A stretch of 64,000 nucleotides of DNA. Origin: Siphonodentalium dalli. Lineage: Eukaryota; Mollusca; Scaphopoda; Gadilida; Siphonodentaliidae. This document shows positions 1 through 13,200 of the stretch, in pieces. Where the stretch lies: positions 3,261,314-3,325,313 of the forward strand of contig CP136068.1 of assembly GCA_032622095.1 (NCBI GenBank). Reading direction: 5' to 3'. The notes below the pieces were generated by a model. That model ran no database searches. It had not been told where the DNA came from and was given only the letters and a program-made list of their open reading frames with translations. Each line of letters starts with the position of its first letter. Position 1 is the stretch's first letter. A program made the position numbers and the translations under genes.

Positions 1-450
1 GTTTGTGTGGGTATGGATGGGTGTGTTGTTTGTTTTCCAATTTTCAACCCAATTATACGATGTCCAACATTAAGGTACACAGGAGTAACCTATATGAACC
101 CACTTTGGACATAAAATAGGTCACGTGACGTTGGCGTCCATCTTGGATTTATGCAAGTTGCCACCAATTTGTAGCAAAAGGGGATACAATGGTGCACTTT
201 GTTGAGTTCGTGCTTGAATATTCCCTGATAGCTACAATTCCAAATATAGATATATATATATATATAACACGATACCCATATCTATATATACCTGCAGGGG
301 GACATATGAGCCTGCTCCGCCCATTATAAGTCACGTGATCTTGACGGCCATCTTGAATTTCAGGAAAATTGGGTTTCACGATGATTTATGTGAATTATAT
401 TGGACACCCGGTAGTTTTACTGGTACCCGCCACAAAAAAAATATTTGCGT
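1..450. other. intron sequence with diverged direct repeat
   Basis: No gene seen. A segment around 115-152 (TCACGTGACGTTGGCGTCCA then TCTTGGATTT) recurs in diverged form at about 327-361, suggesting an old duplication of about 210 bp. An AT dinucleotide run lies near 246-266. Short open frames here have no recognisable similarity. Confidence 0.4.
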
Positions 451-692
451 TTAACCCTTTGAGTACCAGGTCGATTTGTGTATCAACCCATAAACCCTGT
501 GCCAATGCATTCTCTTATATATGCGAGTCGACCATAGGTCGCCTCGCATATATAAGAGAATGCATTGGCCCCTGATTGGCCTAACATTTTTTTTTCTTTT
601 TTTTCTTCACAATTTTAATAATTTATTCTTATATTCTTTAACAGACTTATTGTGTAGGTTTAGTTATCGGCCCCTGGCACTCAAAGGGTTAA
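451..692. mobile_element. TTAA-flanked MITE with internal hairpin (piggyBac-like ends)
   Basis: The element is bounded by TTAACCCTTTGAGTACCAGG at 451-470 and the near-exact inverted CCTGGCACTCAAAGGGTTAA at 673-692. TTAA target sites followed by CCC are typical of piggyBac-type elements. Inside, about 497-566 forms a near-perfect long hairpin (CCAATGCATTCTCTTATATA on one arm, its complement on the other) around an apex related to the CCCATAG block. A second diverged end copy follows at 709-730 (CCTGGCACTCAAATGGTTAA). No transposase is encoded, so it is non-autonomous. Confidence 0.7.
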
Positions 693-831
693 TGAATGAT
701 GAGATCGGCCCCTGGCACTCAAATGGTTAACGAACCACGTGATGAGAGTAGATTTACTGTATGTACATTTCTTCATTGAAGGTTGAATCAGCCCGACTCT
801 ACACCAAGTATTCAGCAAGATTCAGTTCAGT

Positions 832-2752
832 TTCACGGATTCCATTCTATGTTGAAAAGGTGAGGCCATAGAAACAATGTTAACAACCCATAGAGCGCCC
901 CACATAGAGGCGAGCAGATGTTAACAACCCATAGAGACCCCCACATAGAGGGGAGCAGATGTTAACAACCCATAGGGAGCCCCACTTTGAGGGCAGCAGA
1001 TGTTAACAACCCATATAGAGCCCCACATAGAGGGGAGCAGATGTTAACAACCCATAGAGAGCCCCACATAGAGGGGAGCACATGTTAACAACCCATAGAG
1101 ACCCCCACATAGAGGGCAGCAGATGTTAACAACCCATAGAGAGCCCCACATAGAGGGGAACAGATGTTAACAACCCATAGAGAGCCCCACATAGAGGGGA
1201 GCAGATGTTAACAACCCATAGAGACCCCCACATAGAGGGGAGCAGATGTTAACAACCCATAGGGAGCCCCACATAGAGGGGAGCAGATGTTAACAACCCA
1301 TAGAGAGCCCCACATAGAGGGGAGCAGATGTTAACAACCCATAGGGAGCCCCACATAGAGGGGAGCAGATGTTAACAACCCATAGGGAGCCCCACATAGA
1401 GGGGAGCAGATGTTAACAACACATAGGGAGCCCCACATAGAGGGGAGCAGATGTTAACAACCCATAGGGAGCCCCACATAGAGGGGAGCAGATGTTAACA
1501 ACACATAGGGAGCCCCACATAGAGGGGAGCAGATGTTAACAACACATAGGGAGCCCCACACAGAGGGGAGCAGATGTTAACAACACGTAGAGACCCCACA
1601 TAGAGGGGAGCAGATGTTAACAACACATAGAGAGCCCCACATATAGGGGAGCAGATGATTTTCCATAGTTCATGGCTTCATGCTGTCATCTGTATGAGGT
1701 TCCCTGTGGGATTCCATTCTATGTTGAAAAGGTGAGGCCATAGAAGCAATGTTAACAACCCATAGAGAGCCCCACATAGAGGGGAGCAGATGATTTTCCA
1801 TAGTTCATGGCTTCATGCTGTCATCTGTATGAGGTTCCCTGTGGGATTCCATTCTATGTTGAAAATGTGAGGCCATAGAAACAATGTTGACAACCCATAG
1901 AGAGCCCCACATAGAGGGCAGCAGATGTTAACAACCCATAGAGAGCTACACATAGAGGGGAGCAGATGATTTTCCATAGTTCATGGCTTCATGCTGTCGT
2001 CTGTATGGGGTTCCCTGTGGGATTCCATTCTATGTTGAAAAGGTGAGGCCATAGAAACAATGTTAACAACCCATAGAGAGCCCCACAGAGGCGAGCAGAT
2101 GATTTTCCATAGTTCATGGCTTCATGTTGTCATCTGTATGAGGTTCCCTGTGGGATTCCATTCTATGTTGAAAATGTGAGGCCATAGAAACAATTTTAAC
2201 AACCCATAGAGAGCCCCACATAGAGGGGAGCAGATGTTAACAACCCATAGGGAGCCCCACATAGAGGGGAGCAGATGTTAACAACCCATAGAGAGCCCCA
2301 CATAGAGGCGAGCAGATGTTAACAACCCATAGAGACCCCCACATAGAGGGGAGCAGATGTTAACAACCCATAGGGAGCCCCACATAGAGGGCAGCAGATG
2401 TTAACAACCCATAGGGAGCCCCACATAGAGGCGACCAGATATTAACAACCCATAGGGAGCCCCACATAGAGGGGAGCAGATGATTTTCCATAGTTCATGG
2501 CTTCATGCTGTCATCTGTATGAGGTTCCCTGTGGGATTCCATTCTATTTTGAAAATGTGATGCCATAGAAACAATGTTAACAATCCATAGAGAGCCCCAC
2601 ATAGAGGCGACCAGATATTAACAACCCATAGGGAGCCCCACATAGAGGGGAGCAGATGATTTTCCATAGTTCATGGCTTCATGCTGTCATCTGTATGAGG
2701 TTCCCTGTGGGATTCCATTCTATGTTGAATATATGATGCCATAGAAACAATT
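832..2752 (+). repeat. 41-bp satellite with interspersed foldback-derived units
   Basis: The basic unit is 41 bp: GTTAACAA, then CCCATAGAGAGCCCCACAT, then AGAGGGGAGCAGAT. About 19 uninterrupted copies fill 879-1650. After that the array alternates with a longer module containing CCATAGTTCATGGCTTCATG, GAGGTTCCCTGTGGGATTCC and TTCTATGTTGAAAA. In the long module the CCCATAG block and GGTTCCCTGTGGG lie as imperfect inverted ends, which looks like a small foldback element from which the 41-bp unit was amplified. Confidence 0.9.
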
Positions 2753-3126
2753 ATCCGATTTGATGATCCCCATATCATTTGCGTTCAATAACCGTTTTTT
2801 CTTGGCAGTATGGAATGTGAGCAAGTGTGGTTTACAACTTCCATATATGGTGATTCCTAATTCATATTCCCCAACAAATGTCTGGAATAGATGCGAATAT
2901 TTTGATTGCGACTGTACTAGTGAAATGCAATATACAGCTTGACGTCCCTAATTTTCATGCCAAAATGTTGGGATACATCACCAGGCCACATACAAAACGG
3001 AACCGTGATCAGAAAATATAGAGTTACAAACCTTAGACATGGGGTACCCCCTGTTTTTGCAATATTGCTCATTTGGCCGGGTAATTCGCATAATTGCATG
3101 TTTGGCACAAAAAGAGTTAATTGTAA
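2753..3126. other. unique intron sequence
   Basis: No repeat, RNA or convincing coding sequence was seen. Short open frames on both strands overlap each other, start and stop at random, and match nothing I recognise. Confidence 0.4.
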
Positions 3127-3812
3127 AGGTAACTAATCGATTATTACATGGGCCGATTCAGCTTTTTAGTGAAGCTAACTAATCAATTATTACAGGGTCC
3201 TATTCAGCTCTATAGCTAAGGTAACTAATCGAATATTACATGGGCCGATTCAGCTCTATAGCTAAGGTAACTAATCGATTATTACATGGGCCGATTCACC
3301 TCTATAGCTAAGGTAACTAATCGATTATTACATGGGCCGATTCACCTCTATTAGCTAAGGTAACTAATCGATTATTACATGGGCCGATTCAGCTTTATAG
3401 CTAAGGTAACTAATTGATTATTACATGGACCGATTCAGCTCTATAGCTAAGGTAACTAATCGATTATTACATGGGCCTATTCAGCTCTATAGCTAAGGTA
3501 ACTAATCAATTATTACATGGACCGATTCACCTCTATAGCTAAGGTAACTAATCGATTATTACATTGGCCTATTCAGCTATATAGCTAAGGTAACTAATCG
3601 ATTATTACATGGGCCTATTCAGCTCTATAGCTAAGGTAACTAATCAATTATTACATGGACCGATTCAGCTCTATAGCTAAGGTAACTAATCTATTATTAC
3701 ATGGGTCTATTCAGCTCTATAGCTAAGGTAACTAATCGATTATTACATGGGCCGATTCAGCTCTATAGCTAAGGTAACTAATCGATTATTACATTGGCCT
3801 ATTCAGCTCTAT
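3127..3812 (+). repeat. 46-bp tandem repeat
   Basis: About 15 copies of a 46-bp unit: GGTAACTAATCGATTATTAC, then ATGGGCCGATTCAGCTC, then TATAGCTAA. Copies differ by scattered substitutions (TCGATT/TCAATT, GGGCCG/GGACCG, CAGCTC/CACCTC). The first two copies are the most diverged, as is usual for the edge of an array. Confidence 0.92.
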
Positions 3813-4193
3813 ATCGCAGGTAACTGACCGAGAAGAGTTGGATATTTAACTAACATTCTCGAACCAATGTTTTATTCATGAAAATAGAAAAAATGTGCTG
3901 ATTAAATGTGCAAGGAGATGTTTGATTACATTTTTAATGACAAATGCTTGGAAATTCCAGTTTGATACAGTTAACTTTAGGTGATCTCTAAATTTCGGAT
4001 AGAAAATCAAACAATGCTGAGACGTATTGTTATGTTCTATTCGTTGATAGATGAAAGTTCCAGTGTTTGGGGCCTTTTATGCAAATGTGTTTCTGTTCAT
4101 CAAACATTTCCTTGTTTATATTTATGATATTTACCTGCATTAACCTTGCTTTAGCTAGTGATGGATATAATTACTTTCATTTATACCCCTCAG
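3813..4193. other. unique intron sequence before exon A
   Basis: AT-rich sequence leading to the exon A acceptor. No repeat or RNA gene seen. The region just before the exon is pyrimidine-rich, as expected of a 3' splice site. Confidence 0.4.
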
Positions 4194-4288
4194 GCCATCA
4201 GAGAGAGTACATATGGACGACCTGGAGCATGTTATTTGGACTTCCCAGCAGATATGATAACAGCTTCAGTATCCTCAGATACAATAAT
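4194..4288 (+). CDS. HACL1: HACL1 exon A (end of N-terminal TPP domain)
   Basis: The exon follows a pyrimidine-rich acceptor (TTTATACCCCTCAG) and ends at a GTGAGT donor. It reads [20 protein letters not shown] and then a short linker. The YGRPGACY segment is characteristic of HACL1. Its 95 nt leave two bases (AT), completed to ATG by the G that opens the next exon. No earlier exon could be found in 1-4193, so the 5' part of the gene lies before the window. Confidence 0.88.
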
Positions 4289-7200
4289 GTGAGTTTCTTA
4301 GGCCAAAACTAAAACAAAACATTGTTTTCCCTGACTCAACCTACCCTAAAAAAACCTCCCTACTCAAAATATTTTATTGGTTTCCGAGAGAATATTTTAA
4401 ATTTTTTTAATCAAGATGATAAACACAGGAGCAGATTAATTAAACCTTTTTATTTTCAAAAGTTCATTTATATTACCACGGACCTATCTACTATTACTTA
4501 CAAATATAAACCTGCTTACTCATGTACTTAACTCTAAATTTAAAAATTAACACTTTTGATACCTCGCAGCCTACGAATACATTCTGAATTTCAAAATTGT
4601 TAAAACCCACTGTCCACGGTCCCATCTTTATCTTACACTGCCGGTATATGTCAATCATGATACTGAAGCTTATTAAAACTTTAATGACACCCATGCATTT
4701 AATTATGATGGTGCATGATTCTACGATACTGGTACGCATACGCTTGTCTTATAATATGCTCTTATTTCAAAACACAAAGCATTTGTCTATTATGCTCCTA
4801 TTGATTTATTTGACTTCTAAATTATTCATGTGGCCCTTCAGAATGTGTACCTAGATTTATTACACACCTTTGTCCATGTTACCGAAGACAGGTTTACCCC
4901 TGCATTCTATGGTGTTCCCAACCCCCTCCATCTCTATCTACAACTTAATAACTGATCCTTTTTATACGCCCTTTTGAAAAAAAGGCCGTATTATAGTATT
5001 GGTCTGTCCGTCCGGGCGTCCGTCCGTCCGCGTCCGTTAACCTGTTGTCCGGATGATAACTTTAGTTAGAGTGAACCAAAATTAGTAAACTTTGGTATGT
5101 GGGTTTATTAGCTGAAAAGTAAGTTCAAGTTAGAATTTGGGTTCCGCCCGCCAATTTTCACCGAAGTTATGCCCCTTATTTAACGTTTTTTGACTTAGAA
5201 AATCCTTGAAATTTGTTGTCCGGATGATAACTTTAGTATAGTTTATCGGAATGAATCCAAATTTGGTATATTACTTTCTCCCACCAAAACACAGGTCAAG
5301 TTCGAACTTGGGTTCTGTCCAACCATTTTTGGCAGAGTTATGCCCCTTTTTCGACTCAGAAAATTCAGTTTTTCTTATGTTTTTTGGTTTCCGGATGATA
5401 ACTCGATTTTGGAATGTTTATACGAAAAACCCGTTTTTTTGTGGATTACATATATCAAAATACAGCTCAAGTCCGAATTTCGTTTTAATCCGATAATTTT
5501 TGCGAGAGTTATGGCCCCTTTTTTTTACGTAATTTGACTTAGAAAATCCCTGAAATTTGTTGTCCGGATGATAACTTTAGTTAGAGTGAACCGATTTCAA
5601 TCAAATTTGGTATGTGGGTTTATTAGGAGAAAAGACAGCTCAAGTTCGAATTTGGGTTCCGTCCGCCAATTTTCACCGGAGTTATGCCCCTTATTTGACG
5701 TAATTTGACTTAGAAAATCCCTGAAATTTGTTGTCCGGATGATAACTTTACTAGAGTTTATCGGATTCAATGATAATTTGGTATATTCCTTTCTCCCACC
5801 AAAACACAGGTCAAGTTCGAATTTGGGTTCCGTCCGCCAATTTTCACCGGAGTTATGCCCCTTATTTGACGTAATTTGACTTAGAAAATCCCTGAAATTT
5901 GTTGTCCGGATGATAACTTTACTAGAGTTTATCGGATTCAATGATAATTTGGTATATTCCTTTCTCCCATCAAAACACAGGTCAAGTTCAAATTTGAGTT
6001 CCGTCCGCCAATTTTTACCAGAGTTATGCCCATTGTTTACCAGTTTCCGCCGACCCAAGAGAGGGCGTATATTGCACGCCCAGTGTAGCTCTTGTTTATC
6101 TTTAACATAGCTTGAAAGATACAGGCTACATGTGTTTATTTTATTGCACGTACAGGTATACATGAAATAAATTGTTTAATCGAAATAAACATTCATTATC
6201 CCTTCCATGACTGGAGCTTCCTGAAATTTTGGGAAAATCCTGTGCCAATGCATTCTCTTATATATGCGAGTCTCCCATAGGGACAATGCATTGGCCTAAC
6301 AATATTTACATCGACCTTGTAATCCACTGCTTTCTCGTATATATGTGAGGCTCCCTATGTGAGACTCGCATATATAAGAGAATGTACTGGCACAGGATAT
6401 TTAATGCTGCACCAGCACAGCTCCCACAGTAACTCTTTCTTTGTTAAATTGATTAGGAATAGGAATTCAGTTATAAAAGTATACATTGAAATTGTCTTAT
6501 TATTCGTATGGAGGGTTATTCAGGAATAATACGCAGACGATTGATAATACAAGTATAGTTAGTTTAATAGATCACTGGCTCTAAAGTTTGATCACTGGCT
6601 CTAAAGTTTGATCTCTGGCTCTAAAGTTTGATCTCTGGCTCTAAAGTTTGATCTCTGGCTCTAAAGTTTGATCTCTGGCTCTAAAGTTTGATCACTGGCT
6701 CTAAAGTTTGATCACTGGCTCTAAAGTTTGATCTCTGGCTCTAAAGTTTGATCACTGGCTCTAAAGTTTGATCTCTGGCTCTAAAGTTTGATCTCTGGCT
6801 CTTAAGTTTGATCACTGGCTCTAAAGTTTGATCACTGGCTCTAAAGTTTGATCACTGGCTCTAAAGTGTTATCTCTGGCTCCAAAGTTTTAAGTAACTAA
6901 CTTACAGATTGTGTATATAGTTTCCGTGGTTTAAAATAATAAATCTGAATCGATGATACCTGTCTAAAACTCTTCTAACAATAATATGGATTTTATTTGT
7001 TATGTCCGCATCCAGGGGGTTTACTGGATTACATGCATCTGTCCATCTGTCTGCTCATATACCTCAACCATGGGTTATCAGATATTGATGAACTTTGGTA
7101 TGAATGTTTGGCATCAGCAAGGCTTTAAAAAGGGGGTTCATTGATGTTGTTCACCTTTTCTGTTCAAGAGTTATCCCTCTTTGTTTATCTCAAAATGTTG

Positions 7201-10200
7201 GATTATACTAAACATAATAATCACTTGATTGAACTGGTGACATGAAATAATTCATTTGAGGCTCTATGTAATGGTGGCTAAGAAGAGACATGCCATCTTT
7301 AAACAAACACAAATTCAGAATTTGTTTTATGGTGCCCACCTCAGAATGAGCAATGGGGGATGCCACAGTGTCCTGGGCCCACAAACAAAGTACCCTGCCT
7401 TGCTCACCGGACCTGGGCCCACAAACTAAGTACCCTGCCTTGCTCACTGGACCTGGGACCACAAACTAAGTACCCTGCCTTGCTCACCGGACCTGGACCC
7501 ACAAACAAAGTACCCTGCCTTGCTCACTGGACCTGGGACCACAAACTAAGTACCCTGCCTTGCTCAACAGACCTGGGACCACAAACTAAGTACCCTGCCT
7601 TGCTCACCGGACCTGGACCCACAAACTAAGTACACTGCCTTGCTCACTGGACCTGGGACCACAAACTAAGTACCCTGCCTTGCTCACCGGACCTGGACCC
7701 ACAAACAAAGTACCCTGCCTTGCTAACCGGACCTGGACCCACAAACAAAGTACCCTGCCTTGCTCACCGGACCTGGACCCACAAACTAAGTACCCTGCCT
7801 TGCTCACCGGACCTGGGCCTTGCTCACTGGACAAAGTACCCTGCCTTGCTAACCGGACCTGGACCCACAAACAAAGTACCCTGCCTTGCTCACCGGACCT
7901 GGACCCACAAACAAAGTACCCTGCCTTGCTCACTGGACCTGGGACCACAAACTAAGTACCCTGCCTTGCTCAACAGACCTGGGACCACAAACTAAGTACC
8001 CTGCCTTGCTCACCGGACCTGGACCCACAAACTAAGTACACTGCCTTGCTCACTGGACCTGGGACCACAAACTAAGTGCCCTGCCTTGCTCACCGGACCT
8101 GGACCCACAAACAAAGTACCCTGCCTTGCTCACTGGATCTGGGCCCACAAACTAAGTACCCTGCCTTGCTCACCGGACCTGGGACCACAAACTAAGTACC
8201 CTGCCTTGCTCACCAGATCTGGGCCCACAAACTAAGTACCCTGCCTTGCTCACCGGACCTGGACCCACAAACATAGTACCCTGCCTTGCTCACCGGAAGC
8301 TTGTATATTATATAATGCTAATGATGAAAGATAGTCCGCCATCAGAGCTGTTTTATAAGTCCAAAATTAAAATAGTATAAATAAAATTGTAGATAACCAT
8401 GTTTCTCAGGTCATGTTATTATATTATATTCATTATTAGTACGTGTGCTCGCGCAACAGTATGGCGATCAGACAGATTCGTAGGTTGGTGTCACCCTACT
8501 CCGTTTCACTCCATGACGTCACAAAAAACAACGTAAAACCTTGTGGCGTTCTGACATTTTTACCGTGCCGCGTTTTTGCTATGTTTATTTTATTTGTTGT
8601 TTTCGATTATTTGTTTGTCGCCGATATCGCCATTTGTCGGGATTCCCTGTTTCTATATTTAAAACTGGCATGCTCGTAGTGAGCCTCGATTTTGATTTTT
8701 TTTCCCAGGTCAAAATACGTCAGAGTTATGACAAAAATAGATCGACCTACATTTTCTCCATCAGAACTCTACATCAAAGAGTCTATAGACTCCTTCGGGA
8801 CCTACATAGACTCCTTCATTTGGGTATTTTTACTTATAATTGGGAAGTTTTATCATTTTTGGTTCGGGCGAAGACCTCTTTTTATCGTGCGGGAAAAGAG
8901 AGACATTCAAAACGCGATTTCGTAATTCGACGCAATATGCTGAATAGCCTAACCTTCAGCCGAGTTCCGTGTCAAATACGACGAATGACGTAACACAAAA
9001 CAAAACGCATTTGTTGACACAAACACCGTTTGAAGAGTTTATTATTACATAAAATGATCGTTATTGATTAATTATTGATATTTATTGTTGCATATTGCCT
9101 GCTATCAATATTTACACAAATAATATTAATTATTTCTTATAATTGCTCCTTTGGTCAACTTTGACTATCGGAAAATGAAAATATGCCGCTGAAAAAAATG
9201 TAATCGATATTAAAGTCTCATCCTTTCGGCAACATGGAATTGGTTTTAATTACTTACATGATTAATATAGTAATTTGCCTTTTATCTGTGATGAAATGAG
9301 AAATGGTAATTGTCTTTTTTTGCTAACATTAAATTAAATAAAATAATTTAAGTAAAATACAGTAAAATTATTTTTAAAATTATTGTTTATTACATTTTTG
9401 CGCACGTTGGCATCTCTCTGAGTGCATTCTAGTTATTATTATTATTATTATTATTATTAAGTTATCACCTTGTGTATCCCAACACTATCCATTAGCTTTA
9501 TGAAGTGAATTGTGTGTGCCACTTTAAATAAGTATAAATATTATAGTAATTGTGTTACGATTGTTCAACACGTAAAGTGACTATTAGAGGTATACGATCG
9601 CATACCTCACATGCAAATCGCGGACCAAAAGCTCTTTATATGCATTTGTTAGACATATAAAGTTATCATACAGATACCAGACACAAACAATGTCCCTACC
9701 TCTCAACCAAGTGATTATTCTCTTTGTAACACAATCTTTAAAAAAACACAAACAGATAATTCAGACAGCTTAATTCTCAACCTGTTAATGGACCTGTTCA
9801 ATTAGTTTTGTTTTAATCCTTGTTCTTGTTTATTTTTTAGGAAATGTGCTGTATGTCAATCACCACCCAGCTGTCTTGCTGCACCATCATCTGTGAAGAA
9901 AGCTGTTGATTTACTCTGTGATGCTAAGAAACCTCTAGTCATTGTCGGTAAAGGTAAGGTTGCTTTCTATCAAACATGCCTATCCCCACATCCAGTATTC
10001 CACACATAAAAATGTCAGACTAGCTTGCATCCATACTCTGTATCTATGTAATGCAACAATATAAACAACCTTACTTATAGTTATAGGCTGGTCATCAAAC
10101 CTAAAACTAGGTGCCTACACAGAAGAAATTTGTGATGAAGGTATTTTGGTGTCATTTGAAGCAGGAATATATCACCTCTATAACAACATATCATAAATCC

Positions 10201-13200
10201 ACTTTGAGTGAACATTTTTACAGCAATTTTTAAAATGCTCATTTTCCAACCTTGGGAGGTTGGTTTTTCGACAATATCCCTCATCGGTGATGCCAGAACA
10301 TCTTACTCCTCCATCCAATAAATATCAGTTAATGTGAAATTAGAGTACTGACGAATAAATTGACAAAGACATAAAATAATGCAATCGTGGCCATGAAATG
10401 GCTGTCAAAATAGCCGCAACTCAAAACTTTGCTACAATGAAAGCAACATATTGGATAACCAACTAGAAGTGAAAATACATCTTGTTAATTTACAAGTATG
10501 TTGATAAATAGCATTAAAGGTACACATATCATTAAAACAGATCCATCTGAAGTATTTATCGGTCACTGCAACGTAAGTTAAACCCAATGATTTAAGTCTT
10601 TAAAGTTCAGGTTTTCTGCTTAGAATGCATCCAACAGTTGGGCCAAAACTAATAATTTCGGGCATAAAACATGCGAAGTAATGTTTCGCCACAGAGTGTG
10701 TGGTAGTTTCATTTGGAATGATGATTAATTATTGAATGTAACACAGAAACTGAAGTGCACTTCATTGCAGTATAAATATAATTTCCAGGTATAAACACCG
10801 TCTTTGCCACAGAGTTTGTCAGAAATTTCGGTTAAGTTAAACATTTATTGAAGGTAGTCTATGTATTTTAATAAATTGCATTCATAATATATCACAGTCC
10901 ATGCATTCTTGTGATAGTTGCAAAATATTTGTGTTTCATCATTTGACTGGAGGCAACTATGATTACTCTTTTAAGGCGCGTACAATAGGATCTACATATT
11001 TTACCCAGTCAAAACACTCCTTTAAAGGCCCACCTAATTTCCCCCCCCCCCAGATCAAATAACGCCTCCGCCCAGATATTAAATATCTGCCATATTATAT
11101 ACAATCTGAAAGAGGAAGCTCCAAATCAATTGTATTAACAACTTACAGTGTAATAAACTGTGAACATGTTGCATTTGTTGAGGTACAGACGTGTTCTTTG
11201 TGCTTAAATTTCTGCAAAGTCTATTATGTCTTATATATGTGAAGCACCCTATGACAGACTCGCATATATAAGAGATTGCATTGGCACAGGATGGTTTTCG
11301 CTAAATTTTAGGAAGCTCCAGCCATGAAAGGGTTAATGAACTCCATGACCCATCCATTGTTGTCGGTTGCCTCAAGACAAACACTCTATTTTCTGTGTCT
11401 TTTGTATCAGGTGCTGCTTATGGTAGAGCTGAGTCGTCCATACAGAAGCTAATCAACAACACAAAGCTGCCATTCTTACCTTCACCGATGGGCAAGGGAG
11501 TCGTTCCTGATGACAGCGACCTGTGTGTGTCAAAAGCCAGATCCAAGTAATTACCTTGCACCTTATCTTTTCTGACAGGAAGAGATAGATCATCCCATAG
11601 AGCGCCCCACATAGAGATAGATCATCCCATAGAGCGCCCCACATAGAGATAGATCATACCATAGAGAGCCCCACACAGAGATAGATCATCCCATAGAGAG
11701 CCCCACATAGAGATAGATCATACCATAGAGAGCCCCACACAGAGATAGATCATACCATAGAGAGCCCCACATAGAGATAGATCATCCCATAGAGTGCCCC
11801 ACATAGAGATATATCATCCCATAGAGAGCCCCACATAGAGATAGATCATCCCATAGAGAGCCCCACATAGAGATAGATCATCCCATAGAGAGCCACACAT
11901 AGAGATAGATCATCTCATAGAGAGCCCCACATAGAGATAGATCATCCCATAGAGAGCCCCACATAGAGACAGATCATCCCATAGAGCGCCCCACATAGAG
12001 ATAGATCATACCATAGAGAGCCCCACATAGAGATAGATCATCCCATAGAGAGCCCCACATAGAGATAGATCATACCATAGAGTGCCCCACATAGAGATAG
12101 ATCATACCATAGAGCGCCCCACATAGAGATAGATCATCCCATAGAGAGCCCCACATAGAGATAGATCATACCATAGAGAGCCCCACATAGAGATAGATCA
12201 TCCCATAGAGAGCCCCACATAGAGATAGATCATCCCATAGAGCGCCCCACATAGAGATAGATCATCCCATAGAGAGCCCCACATAGAGATAGATCATCCC
12301 ATAGAGAGCCCCACATAGAGATAGATCATCCCATAGAGAGCCCCACATAGAGATAGATCATACCATAGAGAGCCCCACATAGAGATAGATCATCCCATAG
12401 AGAGCCCCACATAGAGATAGATCATACCATAGAGCGCCCCACATAGAGATAGATCATCCCATAGAGAGCCCCACATAGAGATATCATACCATAGAGAGCC
12501 CCACATAGAGATAGATCATACCATAGAGCGCCCCACATAGAGATAGATCATCCCATAGAGAGCCCCACATAGAGATATCATACCATAGAGCGCCCCACAT
12601 AGAGATAGATCATACCATAGAGAGCCCCACATAGAGATAGATCATTCCATAGAGAGCCCCACATAGAGATAGATCATCCCATAGAGAGCCCCACATAGAG
12701 ATAGATCATACCATAGAGAGCCCCACATAGAGATAGATCATCCCATAGAGCGCCCCACATAGAGATAGATCATCCCATAGAGAGCCCCACATAGAGATAG
12801 ATCATTCCATAGAGAGCCACACATAGAGATAGATCATCACATAGAGAGCCCCACATAGAGATATATCATCCCATAGAGAGCCCCACATAGAGATAGATCA
12901 TACCATAGAGAGCCCCACATAGAGATAGATCATCCCATAGTGAGCCCCACATAGAGATAGATCATCCCATAGAGAGCCCCACATAGAGATAGATCATCCC
13001 ATAGAGAGCCCCACATAGAGATAGATCATCCCATATAGAGCCCCACATAGAGATAGATCATCCCATAGAGAGCCCCACATAGAGATAGATCATCCCATAG
13101 AGAGCCCCACATAGAGATATATCATCCCATAGTGAGCCCCACATAGAGATAGATCATCCCATAGAGCGCCCCACATAGAGATAGATCATCCCATAGAGAG

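Noticed and set aside
5597-6163. 188-codon minus-strand frame with a 57-residue internal repeat
   Set aside because: The repeat equals the 171-bp period of a dispersed noncoding repeat; other copies of the same unit nearby are interrupted.
7208-7995. Pro/Gly/Thr-rich open frames that could be taken for a repetitive secreted protein
   Set aside because: They are read-through of a 40-bp minisatellite in several frames on both strands, with no signal peptide or splice context and inside an intron.
8443-8993. Possible exon or small gene in a CG-richer patch (150-codon frame)
   Set aside because: Frames overlap in different phases, no motif is recognisable, and the HACL1 phases join without it.
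11411-11644. Minus-strand frames of 63-64 codons across exon C and the array start
   Set aside because: They are the antisense of a real HACL1 exon plus the 32-bp repeat.
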